From contig VTPC01000795.1 in assembly GCA_011009095.1 (NCBI GenBank), forward strand, positions 61,869 through 125,868: a stretch of 64,000 nucleotides of DNA. The letters run 5' to 3'. Shown here in pieces: positions 1 through 13,054 of this stretch. The position numbers and the translations under genes were made by a program. Source of the stretch: Ignelater luminosus. Taxonomy: Eukaryota > Arthropoda > Insecta > Coleoptera > Elateridae. The notes beneath the pieces are model-generated. The model ran no database searches and was not told the DNA's origin. It saw nothing but the letters and a program-made list of their open reading frames with translations. Each line of letters begins with the position of its first letter. The first letter of the stretch is position 1.

Positions 1-826
1 AATTTAATAACAAAAAATGTCTAGTATTAAGCTAGTGAAAGTAAGGAGCCTTTCTAGTAATTTATAATTCATAATGTCCTTAAATAAATCTACGCATGCC
101 ACTGACTAAGCTTAGCGACATCTGTTCAATCATATTGGTATTATCCCCTAACTCTTAAATGGCCCATAAACAATACAATGGGCTATTTTAGTTGAAGGTC
201 ATTGGTCGGGGTTTGAAAAGAACAGATTTTTGAAGAGTTGGTTTGCTCGACTCCTAAGTCCTAACAGTAAGAATTCCTCTACTGTAAAGAGTCGTAATAA
301 AATATCGCTAAGCCATCTTGTTATAATTTGAAGTGGATTATAGAAAATACACATTCAGTGTTGCCATTCGAGCGACTTGCCACAAAAATAACGATTTTTT
401 ATGCACTCCGTGACATAATGGCGATTTTATTCAAAACGACACAAAATAGTGACTTTTTGTAATTATTGTAGAATTCTTTAACAGTTTGTTCACTGATTTG
501 TTAAAAACTCCCCGAAAAGAGCTGTTGGCAAGTCAGAGAAATATTCCATATTTTCATTATTGGTCAAAGTACACTGTATATTTATAATAGGAAAAATATA
601 TTTATAATTAATTTTATTATATACCTAAAGGCCATTTGACACAATTTTAGATTTTTAGATTAGCTAAATGAAAAACTGATAATATAACAATCATTCCTTA
701 TTGCTATTGATATTAAATTACCTTTTTTTTATTATATTATTAACAGAATATTGTAACTAGCAGATGCTTGAGAAAGTTTTGAATAAAAAAACGAAAACTT
801 GGATTACAAGAATTATTTATTTCATA
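1..826. other. AT-rich stretch without a recognised gene
   Basis: No open frame with a recognisable domain and no clear terminal repeats were seen on either strand. The sequence contains only short runs of A or T. It ends at the TA target dinucleotide of the mariner-type element that follows. Confidence 0.5.
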
Positions 827-828
827 TA

Positions 829-1837
829 CAGTGTGTCCAAGATAAGGATGCACAGCATAGAGATTTTGGAAACGGTAAGTGATACAGGATCAGTTAAATG
901 GGATGAAAATTGGCTATTTGCAGGACCTTTTTGTTGGCATTTGCAAAATCTAGATATGTTGGATAGTTTTAGAGATAGTTTAAAAAAAAGTAGATTTCCC
1001 GATTTTCGTTATTATTTTTTCTTTTATTTATTTGAAGAGATATCGGAAAACTAAAACCACTTTTCCATTGCCATTTTTTGTTCTCTATTAAAATATGCTA
1101 ACAAAATTCCTGTACAACGTTTCAGTTTCGAGTAACCATCATTAACCTCATTTTTTTAAATAGGTGGAAAAACAATTGAAAATTGTTTTGGCTATCTTTT
1201 GTTGTCACAATTCTGATGATGTAAACATGATAGGATTATTTTGATTTCTTATGCTATAAATTAATGCATTCTGCAGTACCTTGGCCTGCACGATCGCCTG
1301 ATTTAACACTGTTAGATTTCTTTCCTCTGGGGTTATGTCAAGAATCATGTGCTCAACCAAAATTTTGAAGATGAACAGCAATTATTACAGCTGGTCACAG
1401 CAGCGTTCAACACAAAAAAATCAAAACCAAACTAACCCTATCATGTTTACATCATTAGAATCGTGACAACAAGACCTATTCAAAACAATTTTTAATTGTT
1501 TTTCCGCCTATTTAAAAAAATGAGGTTGATGATGGTTACTCAAAACTGAAATGTTGTACAGGAATTTTGTTAGCGTATTTTAATAGAGAACAAAAAGTGG
1601 CAATGGAAAAGTGGTTTTAGTTTTCCGATATCTCTTCAAAGGAAGTAAAAAATAATAACGAAAATCAAGAAATCTACTTTTTTTTAAATATCTCTGAAAC
1701 TATCCACGATATCTAGATTTTGTAAATGCCAACAAAAAGGTCCTATAAATAGCCAACTTTCATTCCATTTAACCAATGCTGTATCTTTTACCGTTTCCAA
1801 GATCCCCATGCTGTGCATCTTTATCTTGGACACACTG
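829..1837 (+). mobile_element. Long-TIR Tc1/mariner deletion derivative, family A, copy 1
   Basis: A 1009-bp element starts with CAGTGTGTCCAAGATAAGGA and ends with the reverse complement of nearly the same sequence. It is flanked by TA at 827-828 and 1838-1839. The two arms stay recognisably inverted for about 400 bp, leaving roughly 190 bp in the middle. That middle encodes, on the + strand around 1275-1420, a decayed C-terminal transposase stretch with the motif ARSPDLTLLDFF followed by WGYVKNHV-like residues, the third-D region of Tc1/mariner DDE enzymes. No complete transposase is present, so the element is non-autonomous. A second copy with its interior in the opposite orientation lies at 15443-16444. 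Confidence 0.85.
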
Positions 1838-2040
1838 TATAGACTTTAAAACCTGCAAGAAGAAATAAAATTATAACTATAAGGTCTTTATTGTTAACAT
1901 GATATACTTCTCTTTCTAAATTTTTAAAATAATCGAGCCAAATTCCTCTTAAGAACAAAAATGCTAAAAAAATATAATAGATATCTTTTTACTTTTATTA
2001 TTATGTTATATAGAATAAGGATACAAATGATACATTTATG

Positions 2041-4638
2041 TCAGCATCTCTTTTTTGTTGGAAAGTATTCTTGTTTTTCTATTTTTCTTTTATTTGTATC
2101 AATATTAGTATCATCTTGCTTTATTAATTTTAAAATGGCTTTAAATTTCTTCGAATATGATTCAAAATCTAATTCATTTAGAGCATTCAAAATTTCTTCG
2201 TTTCCCCTTCTTCTTATAGCTTCTTCAACTTCATTTCTTCCTTCATCGATAGTCTCTTTAACATCCTGGATTTCTTCTTGATAAAAATTTTCAATTTCTT
2301 TCCTTTGCTCATCAAGTGCTTCACTTACGTCTCCTAAAACAGAATTACCTTCCTTCTCCTATTCGTATAAGCAGGAGAAGGAAGGTTGTAATACTATAAA
2401 CCTCTTCACCTTTGGAGGACATTACCTGAAATTCTCCAAGCTCTACCTCTGTAATTAAATTCCTGTTCATCTGTTCTGCAGTTTTATGTCCTTTTAATGT
2501 TCCCACACCCTGATAGCTATTAGCATTTGGTCTTTCCATATTTGATATTCTCTGCCACATTTTTGAATCCACTAGATCTCCAATCTTATCTAAAAGTGTT
2601 TCTACAGTGATGTTGGTGCTTTTTATTTGGTTGGTTTTCAATAAATTATTCAAACTTTCCAATGTCGTATTTGTATTTATTCCTGCACCTAATATAAAGC
2701 AGTGCGCCCACAAATTGATTCTTTTTTGATCCCCAAAATAGTACCTGCAACAAAAAGCAGATAATCAAATTAAATGTATAATACAGCTACATTAAAATTT
2801 ACTTTTGTAAATAATCTAAAAAGTCTATTTCCTGAGCTTTTTTCAATTTATCAAAATATTCATTTGACAGTCTTATAAATTCGTTTACTCTAGTTTCATA
2901 TAAAATTTTCTTCAAATCACTCTTCATTGTTTTCTTGATTTTAGCGTTTTTTATTTTATTCCTTCCTTGCAGATTCCAGTCTTTTATAACATGCCAGGAA
3001 CATAAAAGTCTTCTAGGTTCACTCTTCATCACCTTTATCCATGCATTATAATATTTGGGATCGTCATCAGTCATGAAATATTCTGGCTGCAATTCTTCTC
3101 CCACTTTTTCCTTCAAAGCATCTAAAAATATCTCTTGAGCTACCTGATCTAATCTGTTTGTTAAAAAGAAAGCCACGGGAAATTCTGCATTTTTATCATC
3201 TTTTACAAACATGATTGTTAAATCCATCTCCTTTCTATTTGTACAATGAGTACCATCCATACAAATTATTTTTCCAAAATCTTTTAATTTCTTCTCCATA
3301 GTTGCGTTCATAAATCCCACAGCAAAATCAGTATCTTTGAGAACCGGATGACTTTCACCTACAGTATATATAAAATATTACCTATACTAGAGTATATACC
3401 ATCACCAGTCATTTATTAGATTGTTGCCAATTCAGAAATAAATAGATAAAAATTTTGTATACATATTTTTAATAAAAAATGACAGCAAAACCTACCACTA
3501 AGTAAAGCATTTCTAATAGTAATGACAATAAATAATAAAATTATCACTTACAAACAGTTATACATGTTAATTATTATAATCACCAAACCCCAAATTAAGT
3601 AAATGGCAAAAATAAAAGGGCTTGGATGTGCTTCATTTTATGATTGATAAAAACCACTGATTAACGTTAGTTATTTTGTAATGTCTGTTATAAAAAATAC
3701 TGTACAGTTTTTATCAACACAACATATTACTCTCACCTTCTTGTTTAAAGAAAAAGGCATAATTTTTTCCATTTTGCTTCCATTCTTGAACTTTCAAACC
3801 AATAGCTACTACATAATTTTCATGTCTCCTTTTATCTATGTTGTGTTTTTTGGTCAAATAATTAATATCTTTTCTGCTTGCTAAATTAAATCTGCTCTGT
3901 TTATTATGTTCCACTTTTCTTACATCATCCAAAATTTGATCAACAGAAATACCAATTTTTAATTTATCTACAATCATGTTTTTTTCCACCCTACTTAGAT
4001 GTTGAGTTCTTATTTCCTCGTCATGTCCAACATGAGTTTTCCAAAATTTGATGGATGCTTGACCTATGAAGTTATTTAAGTTAATTAGGGACTTTTAAAT
4101 TGTAATATATAATTATTTTCTTTTACCATTTTTATAAAATTTAATAATTAAATGTGATGGGCATACTCCTTGAATTTTAATAGATCCTCCAGTTTTCTCG
4201 GTTCTTATTTTACAATTGCTTTTATGGCCTTGAATAAACAATATGACTCAGTGTTATACACAATAGATTTTTTAATAATGAATATTCACCTTTTAGGTCG
4301 CTTCGATTACAAGCATATTGGATTTCAGTCACATTTTTTTTTTGCTTTCGCCTGCATATAAAATAATTGACTTCTATTTTTTCAGTTTGTAACCAAATCG
4401 CAACCTCATTCTTGCTGGAAAAAGTTATTTTTATTTCATCTATACTTACCTGGTGACTTTCAGTTAAATGCTGCTTTAATGTTTCATAAGTGCCTGTTTC
4501 AGTGAAGCATAATGAACATTTGATGCGAATGATTCTTGAAGTTTTGACTACCTCATTGTGGATATTTTTGATGTGTCTGTTTCTTGAACTGCCATTAGAG
4601 AACTTCTTGCAACAATACTGGCACTTATTAGATTCCAT
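2041..4638 (-). pseudogene. MULE (Mutator-like) transposase gene, multi-exon, broken near the 3' end
   Basis: This reads as a spliced MULE transposase on the minus strand. Proposed exons are 4638-4290, 4186-4127, 4063-3737, 3358-2803 and 2744-2345, all joined in frame with GT-AG borders. Exon 1 starts at MESNKCQYC and carries C2H2 zinc-finger-like CxxC...HxxxxH motifs. Exons 1-2 resemble a FLYWCH-type DNA-binding region (CNRS, then IQGVCPSH). Exon 4 holds the MULE catalytic region: ICMDGTHCTN (first D), EYFMTDDDPKYYNAW (second D) and CSWHV. Exon 5 has the family's GAGINTN and LESLNNLLK motifs. The frame then runs into a 14-bp perfect hairpin (2347-2386) and a stop at 2345. In a shifted frame, 2336-2041 still encodes a coiled-coil tail ending IEKQEYFPTKKRC. 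The expected SWIM-type CxC..HxH zinc finger is missing between them. No terminal inverted repeats or target duplication were found. A domesticated gene is less likely because the tail is broken. Confidence 0.8.
2347..2386. repeat. Perfect 14-bp hairpin inside the MULE gene
   Basis: The arms 2347-2360 (ACCTTCCTTCTCCT) and 2373-2386 (AGGAGAAGGAAGGT) are exact reverse complements separated by a 12-nt loop. The hairpin sits where the MULE reading frame loses its zinc-finger segment, so it probably marks the rearrangement junction. Confidence 0.9.
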
Positions 4639-5338
4639 GTTGATACCTATTTATCTAAATAATTGTAATAAGATCTAAACCTAAATAACTTTATTAACTA
4701 TAAATACTAATGAAAAATTTTTACAAAATATCAAATACAGCTAGTGAACAAAATTTAAAATAAAAGAGCTAAATATAATAATTGTGTTAAATAAAATAGA
4801 TCCAGTTCACACAAATAGTTTGTAAATAAATTCACAGGTAATTTGCTCAACAACTACCAAGATGCAAAATGCAAGTGTTTGCAGGATGACAGTTCCGTTT
4901 TCCCGCCGTATCATAGTATCGATCACAATTATCCAAGCGGTTTCACCACAGGGTTGTTTCACCAGAAAGCTGTGCCAGAAACACGCCAGAAAGCTACTAT
5001 ACTAGCCAATACTAGCTTTGTCCCTAGAGTCTCTACCTCCCTGCTGTTATTATCACAATTTCTAGTTGGTTATAGTTACTAACGTTACTAAAACGCTAAA
5101 ACAATTAACTAATGGTAGCACTGGGAACAAGTTGGCAAGAAGTTTGGGCATGTTTGACGTCTGACACATGACAACATAATGACAACAAAGCAGCTGTAAA
5201 GGTTATAAAAAACTTTTGTGGCTTATTTTTATTATTATTGCTGCAAGCTTTTATACAAACAATAAATAATTTGCTCTTGTCACAATAATAGTATTAAATA
5301 AACTTTACTGATTGTTACAATACCCAAAAATAAAAAGA
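4639..5338. promoter_or_regulatory. Intergenic stretch holding the COG4 promoter region
   Basis: This 700-bp stretch lies between the MULE start on the minus strand and the COG4 start codon on the plus strand. It must contain the COG4 transcription start. No TATA box at a convincing distance or other named element could be assigned, and no open frame here resembles a known protein. Confidence 0.4.
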
Positions 5339-8300
5339 ATGGAAGATGATACGAAAACAAGATTCGCAGAAAAACATCAAGACCTGCAACAAGAACTGGA
5401 TAAATTAAAATCTCAAGAAGTTATTATTGCAATAAGTTAAAATACCTTTATATATATTTCTCTGTTATCTTTTTTTAGGAAGAATTATTTAAAGAAATGC
5501 AAAGCTTTATAACACAAAAGTCTCATGTTGATGCTAAAATCAAAACTCTTGGAAAAATAGTACCCACACTAAAAAACCTCAAGCTAGAAGCACAAACACT
5601 AGTTAATACCATTCATGACATTGCTGAATCCTCTGAGACAATTAGCAATAAAGTTAGAAATCTAGATCGCGCCCGAGTATGTAAACATTAGTAAATTTAT
5701 ACAAGGATATTATTTAATCTTCACCATTTCAGAGCAGAGTTGAAGAATGCCAACAACGAGTTGGTGATCTTATTGATTTGGAACTTTGTTCACAAGGCGT
5801 ACAAACAGCAATTCTTAATGAAGATTATGAGAAAGGAGCAGGCCATGTTCATCGATTTCTATCAATGGATCAATCATTATTGCAACGTACAGCAACAGAT
5901 GTTGAAAACATTTCAAGTGTATTAAAAGCTGTGCGTACTTTACAAGATGCAGCAAGTCAGTTACGAACTATTGTTCAACATAAGTTTGATGAAGCAGTGA
6001 AAATGGAAGACTTGGGAAGTGTTGAACGATTTTTTAAGATTTTTCCCCTTTTGGGAATGCATGATGAAGGGATTACTAAATTCTGTAATTATTTATGTGG
6101 GAAGGTAATGTGACTTTTTATGATGTTATTAGCATTAACAATAATTTATTCTTTACAGCTTGAAGAGACAGCTCAGAAAAATCTGCACACTGCTTTAAAT
6201 ACTTCTTTGAGTGATAAACGTTATAATGTGATTTATGCAGATACTTTAACATTATTGTTTGAGGGCTTAGCTCGTATAATAGATATTCATCAACCACTTG
6301 TTGAAACATACTATGGTCCTGGTCGTCTACTATCAGCTGTTAGTTTGTTGCAAAAAGAATGTGATAAGCAAGTTAAAAGAATAATTATAGAATTCAACAA
6401 GCATAGACAAGTTAATAAAAAAATCAATCAAATAACTGAAATTGGTAAAATGAGCAACAGTTCAAGCTTTAGTAAAATTGAGAAATTTGATCCTAAAGAG
6501 GTGGATATTTTAATACAGGAAATTACTATAATGCATGTACGAGTTGAATTATATATAAAATTCATTAGGAGAAAAGTGTTGGTAAGATTTTAAATCTTAG
6601 ATCTTACTAATGTATTCTGAATTTTGTGTTACTTCAGGGAGATATAGAGATAAGTACTGCAGTTGCAGAAGAACGTATAAAAAGTATTGCAGCATTGGAC
6701 AAACTTATCAATAGTAGTGATTTAAGTCGTAGTAAACATGAATTATTATCACATTACTTACAATTAGAGCAATATTTTATGGAGGAATCTGTTAGTAAAG
6801 CTGTTTCAATGGATACTCCTGATAATTCACAGCATACATCAAGTATGGTTGATGACACATTCTTTATTATTCGAAAATGTATTAGGTACTGAATAGTTTA
6901 TATAATAATAAACTAAAATCTAATAATATTCTAATGATATAGGCGTGCAATCTCGAGTGGAAGTTTAGATGGAATCTGTGCTATTATTAATAATGCTTGC
7001 GGTGTACTAGAAAATGATTTTTGTGCAATTCTAAGAGGGCGTTTACGTCAAGGTTATCCTTCAGGATATTTAGATCTTACACAGGCTTATAATGTATTAC
7101 AAACTTCAATTCAACAGGGTCGTCTGCAACCAGGAGACACAGAACAAATACGCACAGCATTTATTGTATGTAAATTATAACATGCGATCATTAAAATTTA
7201 AGTTCCCAGGAGACTATGAAAGAAAAAAATCATGTCTTAGCTTATTCCAGAAAATTATCTGTCAAACTGACAGTTTGCATTAGAAACAAGGCAAAATCAT
7301 CAGTTTATAGGTTATGTGTTGGCATGCATTGTGTCTAAGCTACGCCTTACAGAAACATTTCACAGCCTACCGGGAAGTTAAATTTTAATGATTGCATGTT
7401 ACTGCTTTACACAAATTAGGGTACCCACCGTACCAACAAAACCTATAAAAGATACTGTGATATTATTTGTAAAAGATTTGCCTAATTTTTTTTTATCAGT
7501 ATCGCTATACTGTTTGTGAAGCAGTTGATATTTAAAAAAAAATGCATAATTTATATGAAAATATTTGTAGATTGCTTTAAATAATGCAGACGCAAGCACA
7601 GAATATGTAGAAACATTATGTGATAGTGTATTGTATGATGTGCAACAAGCCATTCCAAATATGAATACTAATGAGAGAGGAAAATTGGAAAGTTGTTTAT
7701 CTGGATTATCATCGGTTATTACAAACTTAAGAGATGTTATTGAATATGGAATGCAGCAATTACGGGCCAGTGCGATTAAACCACGAATTAGCCCGTGGGT
7801 CGATTCTTTTTTAAACATAAATCATCAATTATCAGAGGTAATGTGAAGTTAAAGTTTATTCTGGAACTAAAGAAAGAGCATGTTAGGGTGAACAAATCTT
7901 CATAATCAAAACCCAAGACTAATCTTCCCCTTTTTAGAATTCAATTTTGCGTGATCTTACAGAACATTCATTCCTTTCTTTCTCATAGTTCATTTCCAGT
8001 GTAAATTATTGCACATCTCTACGACAGGCTGCCATTTTGTTTTGGGTGGATGAGATTTTGTAGAACTTGGGTATTATAACATGTTTCTGTAAGAACTTCA
8101 AAATGAGTTATCACAGGGTTCAGAGTTGGTCACTATTTTATGTAATAGTACATATTTTTATGAGAAAGTCATTATTAGTACATATATTTTACTTACACTT
8201 ATTCTAAGATTGGTTGAAGCAAAATTTGAGAAGAGGGGCAAATAAAGTGCTCATTCGGAAACACTCAGCAGGTGAAATTCTAAGCACATTGCCTGAATGG

Positions 8301-11300
8301 ACATCTACATACTGCTGAGCCTCCCTAAGTGCACCCAAAGATAATAGCAATAAATTCCTTTCATTTACTTATTTCATGCAATTGAATTGTGCCACCACTT
8401 ATTTATGCTATTGGTTAGAGTGTCAATCAATTAGGAGTGTGATATGAGCAGGTGGTCAGGTAGACCACACTCACATAATGCATACCATTCTTACGTTGGT
8501 TGTATAATAAATGTATGTTGATAGTCCTTAGAATAGATATATGGATGCCTCTATATCGGCCAACTGATAATTTGATGTTGCTTAGAATGCCCACATGCTT
8601 TGCCAATTGGTATAATTTTGGCATTCTTAGGTACATCACAGTATTGAATTTCAACATATGAAACAATTGTATACTTTTAAGGACCATGCGCTATGCATAT
8701 TGTAAATAAAAAAAATTATAAAGGCTTCAAAAATGAAAAATACAAACTCCTAACGTTAAACATTCCAAAGATCTTCTATGTATTTACTTTGTTACATTTT
8801 GCAAAAATTTGCTTTACAGTTTTAGAGCTGTAGACACTATGCTAAACTTTCTATAAACTCTTGTACAAATTAATTTTTTAAAAATTTTTGGTCATTGCGA
8901 ACGGAGTTTGCATAGAAATTTTTATAGAACAGGTTCTAAAAATTGGTAAATGTCTTGTCTTGCAGAAAATGCACAGTAAACGTGAGCACGTTCATGCGCA
9001 AACTGACATCAGCCGATCGTCTGCTTACTTCCCCATTATTTGAGGTTATGTTTACGAGTCGTATTAAAGGTCACTGCAAACAGCTGTAAATAGATTGATA
9101 CTCACATCAAAAGTTTTGTAAAAAATTATACGTAAGTTACATAACTTACTACAACATACCAAAAATTTCCAAAGGAATTTTTGTAAAAATTCTTTTATAA
9201 AATCTCCACAAAATTTAGCATAGTGTTAAACAGCTCTTATGCATAAAATGAATGTTTTCTTTCAGAATTTAGATGTTTTTATAATATTGTGTTTAATACA
9301 ATAAAGAAATGGAAGTTACATGTAAAAATAATTGTTGTTAGTCATTATTTGGTACATATGTTTTGCAAGATGTGGTATACAGGGTGTTACAAATTCGAGT
9401 AGTTGTTTGGGGATCTCAAAAACCGTAAGAGATACAAATTTGCTTAAATTATTGCAAAGTTGCAGATTTATGTGCCTAACAACACGCCATTTAAAAAATC
9501 TAAAAATTTTGAATATTTCCGGAGATATCCGAAAAAACCCGAAATAATAATTTTTCATTTTTAATTTCTTGCGCCTTTATTTTCAAATTTATTTAAAAAC
9601 TAATAACACATTATTAGAGCACTTTTTTATGTTCTTTGAAACTGTAATCATTTTTTAGATATGACGTTTCATATTTCAGATATCATCAGGTCAAGTTTTT
9701 TCAATACAAACTTGGATTTATTTTTACATTTTTGTCGAAAACAGGTTTTCAAATGTATAATTCCATATTAATTTTTAAATAAACTGCGTTTTGTATGAAG
9801 AAAATGATGCTTTTTTATTGTCCAATTTTTTGCTAGTACGGTCATGGATATTTTAATCCGGATCCATATGCTAAGACAAATTAACATAACTATAAAACTC
9901 GGTTTGATAAACATACTTAGTCAAGTTTATTTAAACTTAATTTATTTTTTTGTTTGCGTTAAAACGTATTTGAATACCAAATTTCCAGGAAGGTGGATAG
10001 GAAACAGCGTGTAGTACCTTGTCCAGCAAGGTCTCCTGATTTATCGCCCCTAGATTTTTATCTGTTGAGAACTATGAAAGATAAAGTTTATAAAAATCAA
10101 GTTAATAATGTGGAAGAATTAAGAATGCGCCTTTTGAATGCATTTACTTCTTTTGGCAGAAGGGGATTTCAAAGAGCTATGTATAATAAGCATAAGACGA
10201 AAAATAAATCAATGTATTGATGCAAATGGTGGTCTTTTTGAACATTTATGAAAAAATTAAAAATTTATATATTTTTTTATTTTAATTTTAATAGTTATTG
10301 TTATTAGATTTCTGAGTATTTCAGTCTAGTTTTAGTTGTTATTGTGAATTTCCCTTTTTGTTTGTTCAAATACATTTTAATGCAAACAAAATAATAAAAT
10401 AAGTTTAAATAAATTTAAGACGGTATATTTTACAGTTATGTTAATTTGTCTTAGCCTATGAATCCTGACTAGCGGAAAATTGGACGATAAAAAAGCATCA
10501 TTTTCTTTACTACAAAACGCAATTTTTTAGAATAATAATATGGGATTATACATTTCAAAACCAGTTTTTGACAAAAACGTAAAAATAAATCCAGGTCCGT
10601 ATTGAAAAAAATTGACCTGATATCTGAAATATCAAACGTCGTAACTAAAAAATGATAACACAGTTTCAAAGAACATAAAAAAGTGCTCTAATAATGTGTC
10701 ATTCGTTTTTAAATAAATTTGAAAACAAAGGCGTAAGAAATTAAAAACGAAAAATTAATATTTCGGTTTTTTTCGGATATCTCCGGAAATATTCAAAATT
10801 TTTAAATTTTTTAAATGGCATGCTGTTAGGCACATAAGTGTGCAACTTTGCAATAATTTAAACAAATTTGTATCTTTTATGGTTTTTGAGATTGCCATAC
10901 AACTACTCGAATTTGTAACACCCTGTATATTTTTCAACAATTCTCATTCCGATCCCTGTTATATACAGTGTGTCCACATTTCTATGCTCACTATTAGGAT
11001 CTCAGAAATTGTAAGAGATACGAAGTCGGTTAAATTAGAAAAGTTTTGGCTATTTTGGAGATCAGTTTACTTATGCTTTTGTTTTTTCAAAAAAGTTTAC
11101 GGCTTACTAGATATTTGCTAAAAACGAAATTCTTATTTTTCTTTTAAATAAAAAGCATTTCCCACTTAGTTTGCTATGGCTTTAAACATATGAAAATCAT
11201 TGATTTTTATCAGATAAATTACATTTGTTATGTAACAGTTGCTAAAACAAGACAAAAGACGCTTTTAAGATACTTTACTGAGCATTCACAGATAGCATCA

Positions 11301-13040
11301 AATAAGCAGCTAATGACCCATAAAAGTGTATTTATTTAGTTTTAGCAATTTTTGCATAACAAACAAATTTCTTTGATAAAACTCCACGACTGTGTGTTAG
11401 ATGTCATGGCACACTATGGTGAAAAATGATTTTCACTTCATAACTCGGTAAAACAAAAGAATAGCTATGTCAAACCATGTATCACTGAAAAGCATTAAAG
11501 GCGTGCAGTTCAGTAATATGGAAATCAAGTAGGCGTTCCATTAGAAAAAATTTGGATTTACGTTTCACCGTCGAAGTAAAACAAAAGACCATTGCGAAAA
11601 TAATTTTTTTGTGTTTTGGAGTAAATTCTCTAAAACACCCTCTTTGCTGTTCTTTTCTATCTTTGCTCGTTCCTGAGATATTTCACTTTAAGAAAAATAA
11701 GATAATTTCGTTTTTAGCAAATATCTAGTAAGCAGTGAACTTTTTTGAAAAAACAAAAGCATAAGTAAACTGATCTCCAAAATAGCCAAATCTTTTCTAA
11801 TTTAACCGACTTCGTATCTCTTACTTCTACTTCCTGTAGACACCCTGTATACTAGATTAATTGATGCATCACTATGTTTTCAATCCTTATTTCTTTGTTT
11901 TACTTGATATTGATATTAATGTAGCTAACAATACTTACCATCAGAAGAATATTCTAATAAAATAGGAAGATCATGATTTGACAAATCTTTGAGAAATTTT
12001 GGAAACTACCCTGTAGACCAACGGAAATGATTGCTTTTCTTTCTTATTACCAATGCTACTTTTCGAAAAATTTGTTTTATAGTTGGAACTCAGTCTTATT
12101 TTCTTTCTAATCCCTTTTATTATCTACAAGATGGTGGTCTCAGTAGAAAATTCAATTCATTTATTGCCAACAGTATTAACTGCCAAGTCAAGTGAACCAT
12201 TACCATTTTGGGAATAATGAAAACAAATGTCCTTATTTAAAGAAAATAAGTCTTGAGTTTCACTAATGATAATAAAATTAAGTGGTTTCTATTATTTGAA
12301 ACAATGAGTTAGCGTTGACAGTGGATGGTTTCTACTTCCTGTAGACACCCTGTATACTAGATTAATTGATGCATCACTATGTTTTCAATCCTTATTTCTT
12401 TGTTTTACTGGATATTGATATTAAAGTAGCTAACAATACTTACCATCAGAAGAATATTCTAATAAGAGAAAAACATTTCTAGGATGAATTGTCTGAATAC
12501 GAAGCTGGAGAATCATTCGTTCAAACACTAATTATGAATTTGGATTCCCTGCTGTCTTCTTTTAAAGAAAGCCTTACATCTTCTAATTATGATGGTTTAG
12601 TGAAAATGTTAACAACTGAAGTTACTGCACGGTTAGAGAAAGTGATTCTCAAGTCTACTTTCAATAGGGTATTAGTACGAATATGTGTCTTTGTTTTTTC
12701 TTTAATTGGTATTTACATTGCAGTTGGGAGGATTAGTTTTAGATAAAGAAGTGCGAGCCCTAGCCAGTTATTTGACAACAACTACAACATGGTCTGTCAG
12801 AGATAAATTTGCAAGAGTTACACAAATTGCCACCATTTTGAATTTAGAGCGTGTGTCTGAAATTTCAGATTATTATGGAAATGAAGGTTCCTTAACATGG
12901 AGATTAAGTCCTCCCGAAATAAGAACTATAATGGGTTTGAGGTATAATTTTAAATGCATTGCTTTGTTTTCCATTCTAAGTATTTTTCTTTTTACAGGAG
13001 TGATTTCAAATCTGATGATGTTCGCAGGTTGAAATTATAA
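5339..13040 (+). CDS. COG4: Conserved oligomeric Golgi complex subunit 4 (COG4), ten coding exons
   Basis: COG4 is a lobe A subunit of the COG tethering complex, which captures retrograde vesicles at the Golgi. Exons are 5339-5419, 5479-5676, 5733-6104, 6159-6581, 6638-6885, 6943-7165, 7571-7837, 12483-12668, 12724-12941 and 12998-13040. They join in frame to 752 aa, close to the roughly 785 aa of the human protein. Diagnostic conserved stretches are [89 protein letters not shown] and the C-terminal SDDVRRLKL. The N-terminus is a short coiled-coil-like segment ([12 protein letters not shown]), as expected for a CATCHR-family protein; no signal peptide or membrane segment is present. Most introns are 50-60 bp. 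Intron 7 (7838-12482) has been expanded by transposable elements. The start has no competing upstream in-frame ATG. No frameshift or stop was seen, so the gene looks functional. Confidence 0.96.
8825..9236. mobile_element. PIF/Harbinger-type MITE in COG4 intron 7
   Basis: A 412-bp element starts GAGCTGTAGACACTATGCTA and ends in the inverted version (TAGCATAGTGTTAAACAGCTC). It is flanked by TTA at 8822-8824 and 9237-9239. A 3-bp TTA duplication with G-starting inverted ends is typical of PIF/Harbinger MITEs. The inverted arms are imperfect over about 80 bp and no coding sequence is seen. A related element with ends GAGCCGTT lies at 35021-35599. Confidence 0.75.
9380..10925. mobile_element. Long-TIR Tc1/mariner deletion derivative, family B
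   Basis: A 1546-bp element has ends CAGGGTGTTACAAATTCGAG and the reverse complement, flanked by TA (9378-9379 and 10926-10927). The inverted arms extend more than 500 bp each. The middle, 9993-10220 on the + strand, keeps an open frame with [15 protein letters not shown] and [13 protein letters not shown], the C-terminal third-D region of a Tc1/mariner transposase. The N-terminal and central catalytic parts are absent, so the copy cannot encode an active enzyme. It lies within COG4 intron 7, only 40 bp from the next element. Confidence 0.85.
10966..11847. mobile_element. Long-TIR Tc1/mariner-like element, family C
   Basis: An 882-bp element is flanked by TA (10964-10965 and 11848-11849). The left end is CAGTGTGTCCACATTTCTAT and the right end reads inward as CAGGGTGTCTACAGGAAG. 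The outer 30 bp or so differ between arms, while the following segment (GTAAGAGATACGAAGTCGG onward) is well matched in inverted orientation, including the AAGCATAAGTAAACTGATCTC region. No transposase frame is present. A relic of the same family lies at about 20150-20830. The right end is part of a 136-bp sequence that is duplicated at 12330-12465. Confidence 0.75.
11825..11960. repeat. 136-bp direct repeat, copy 1 (COG4 intron 7)
   Basis: This segment matches 12330-12465 with only two mismatches seen by eye over 136 bp. It begins inside the right end of the family C element and continues into unique intron sequence. Confidence 0.9.
12330..12465. repeat. 136-bp direct repeat, copy 2, just upstream of COG4 exon 8
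   Basis: This is the second copy of 11825-11960, offset by 505 bp. It ends 17 bp before the first base of exon 8 (12483), so it covers the likely branch-point region for that splice acceptor. The near identity points to a recent local duplication. Confidence 0.9.
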
Positions 13041-13054
13041 AATAAATAAATAAA
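13041..13054 (+). terminator. Candidate polyadenylation signals after COG4
   Basis: Overlapping AATAAA hexamers (AATAAATAAATAAA) start at the base after the COG4 stop codon. They are the nearest candidates for the cleavage signal; a longer 3' UTR cannot be excluded. Confidence 0.4.
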
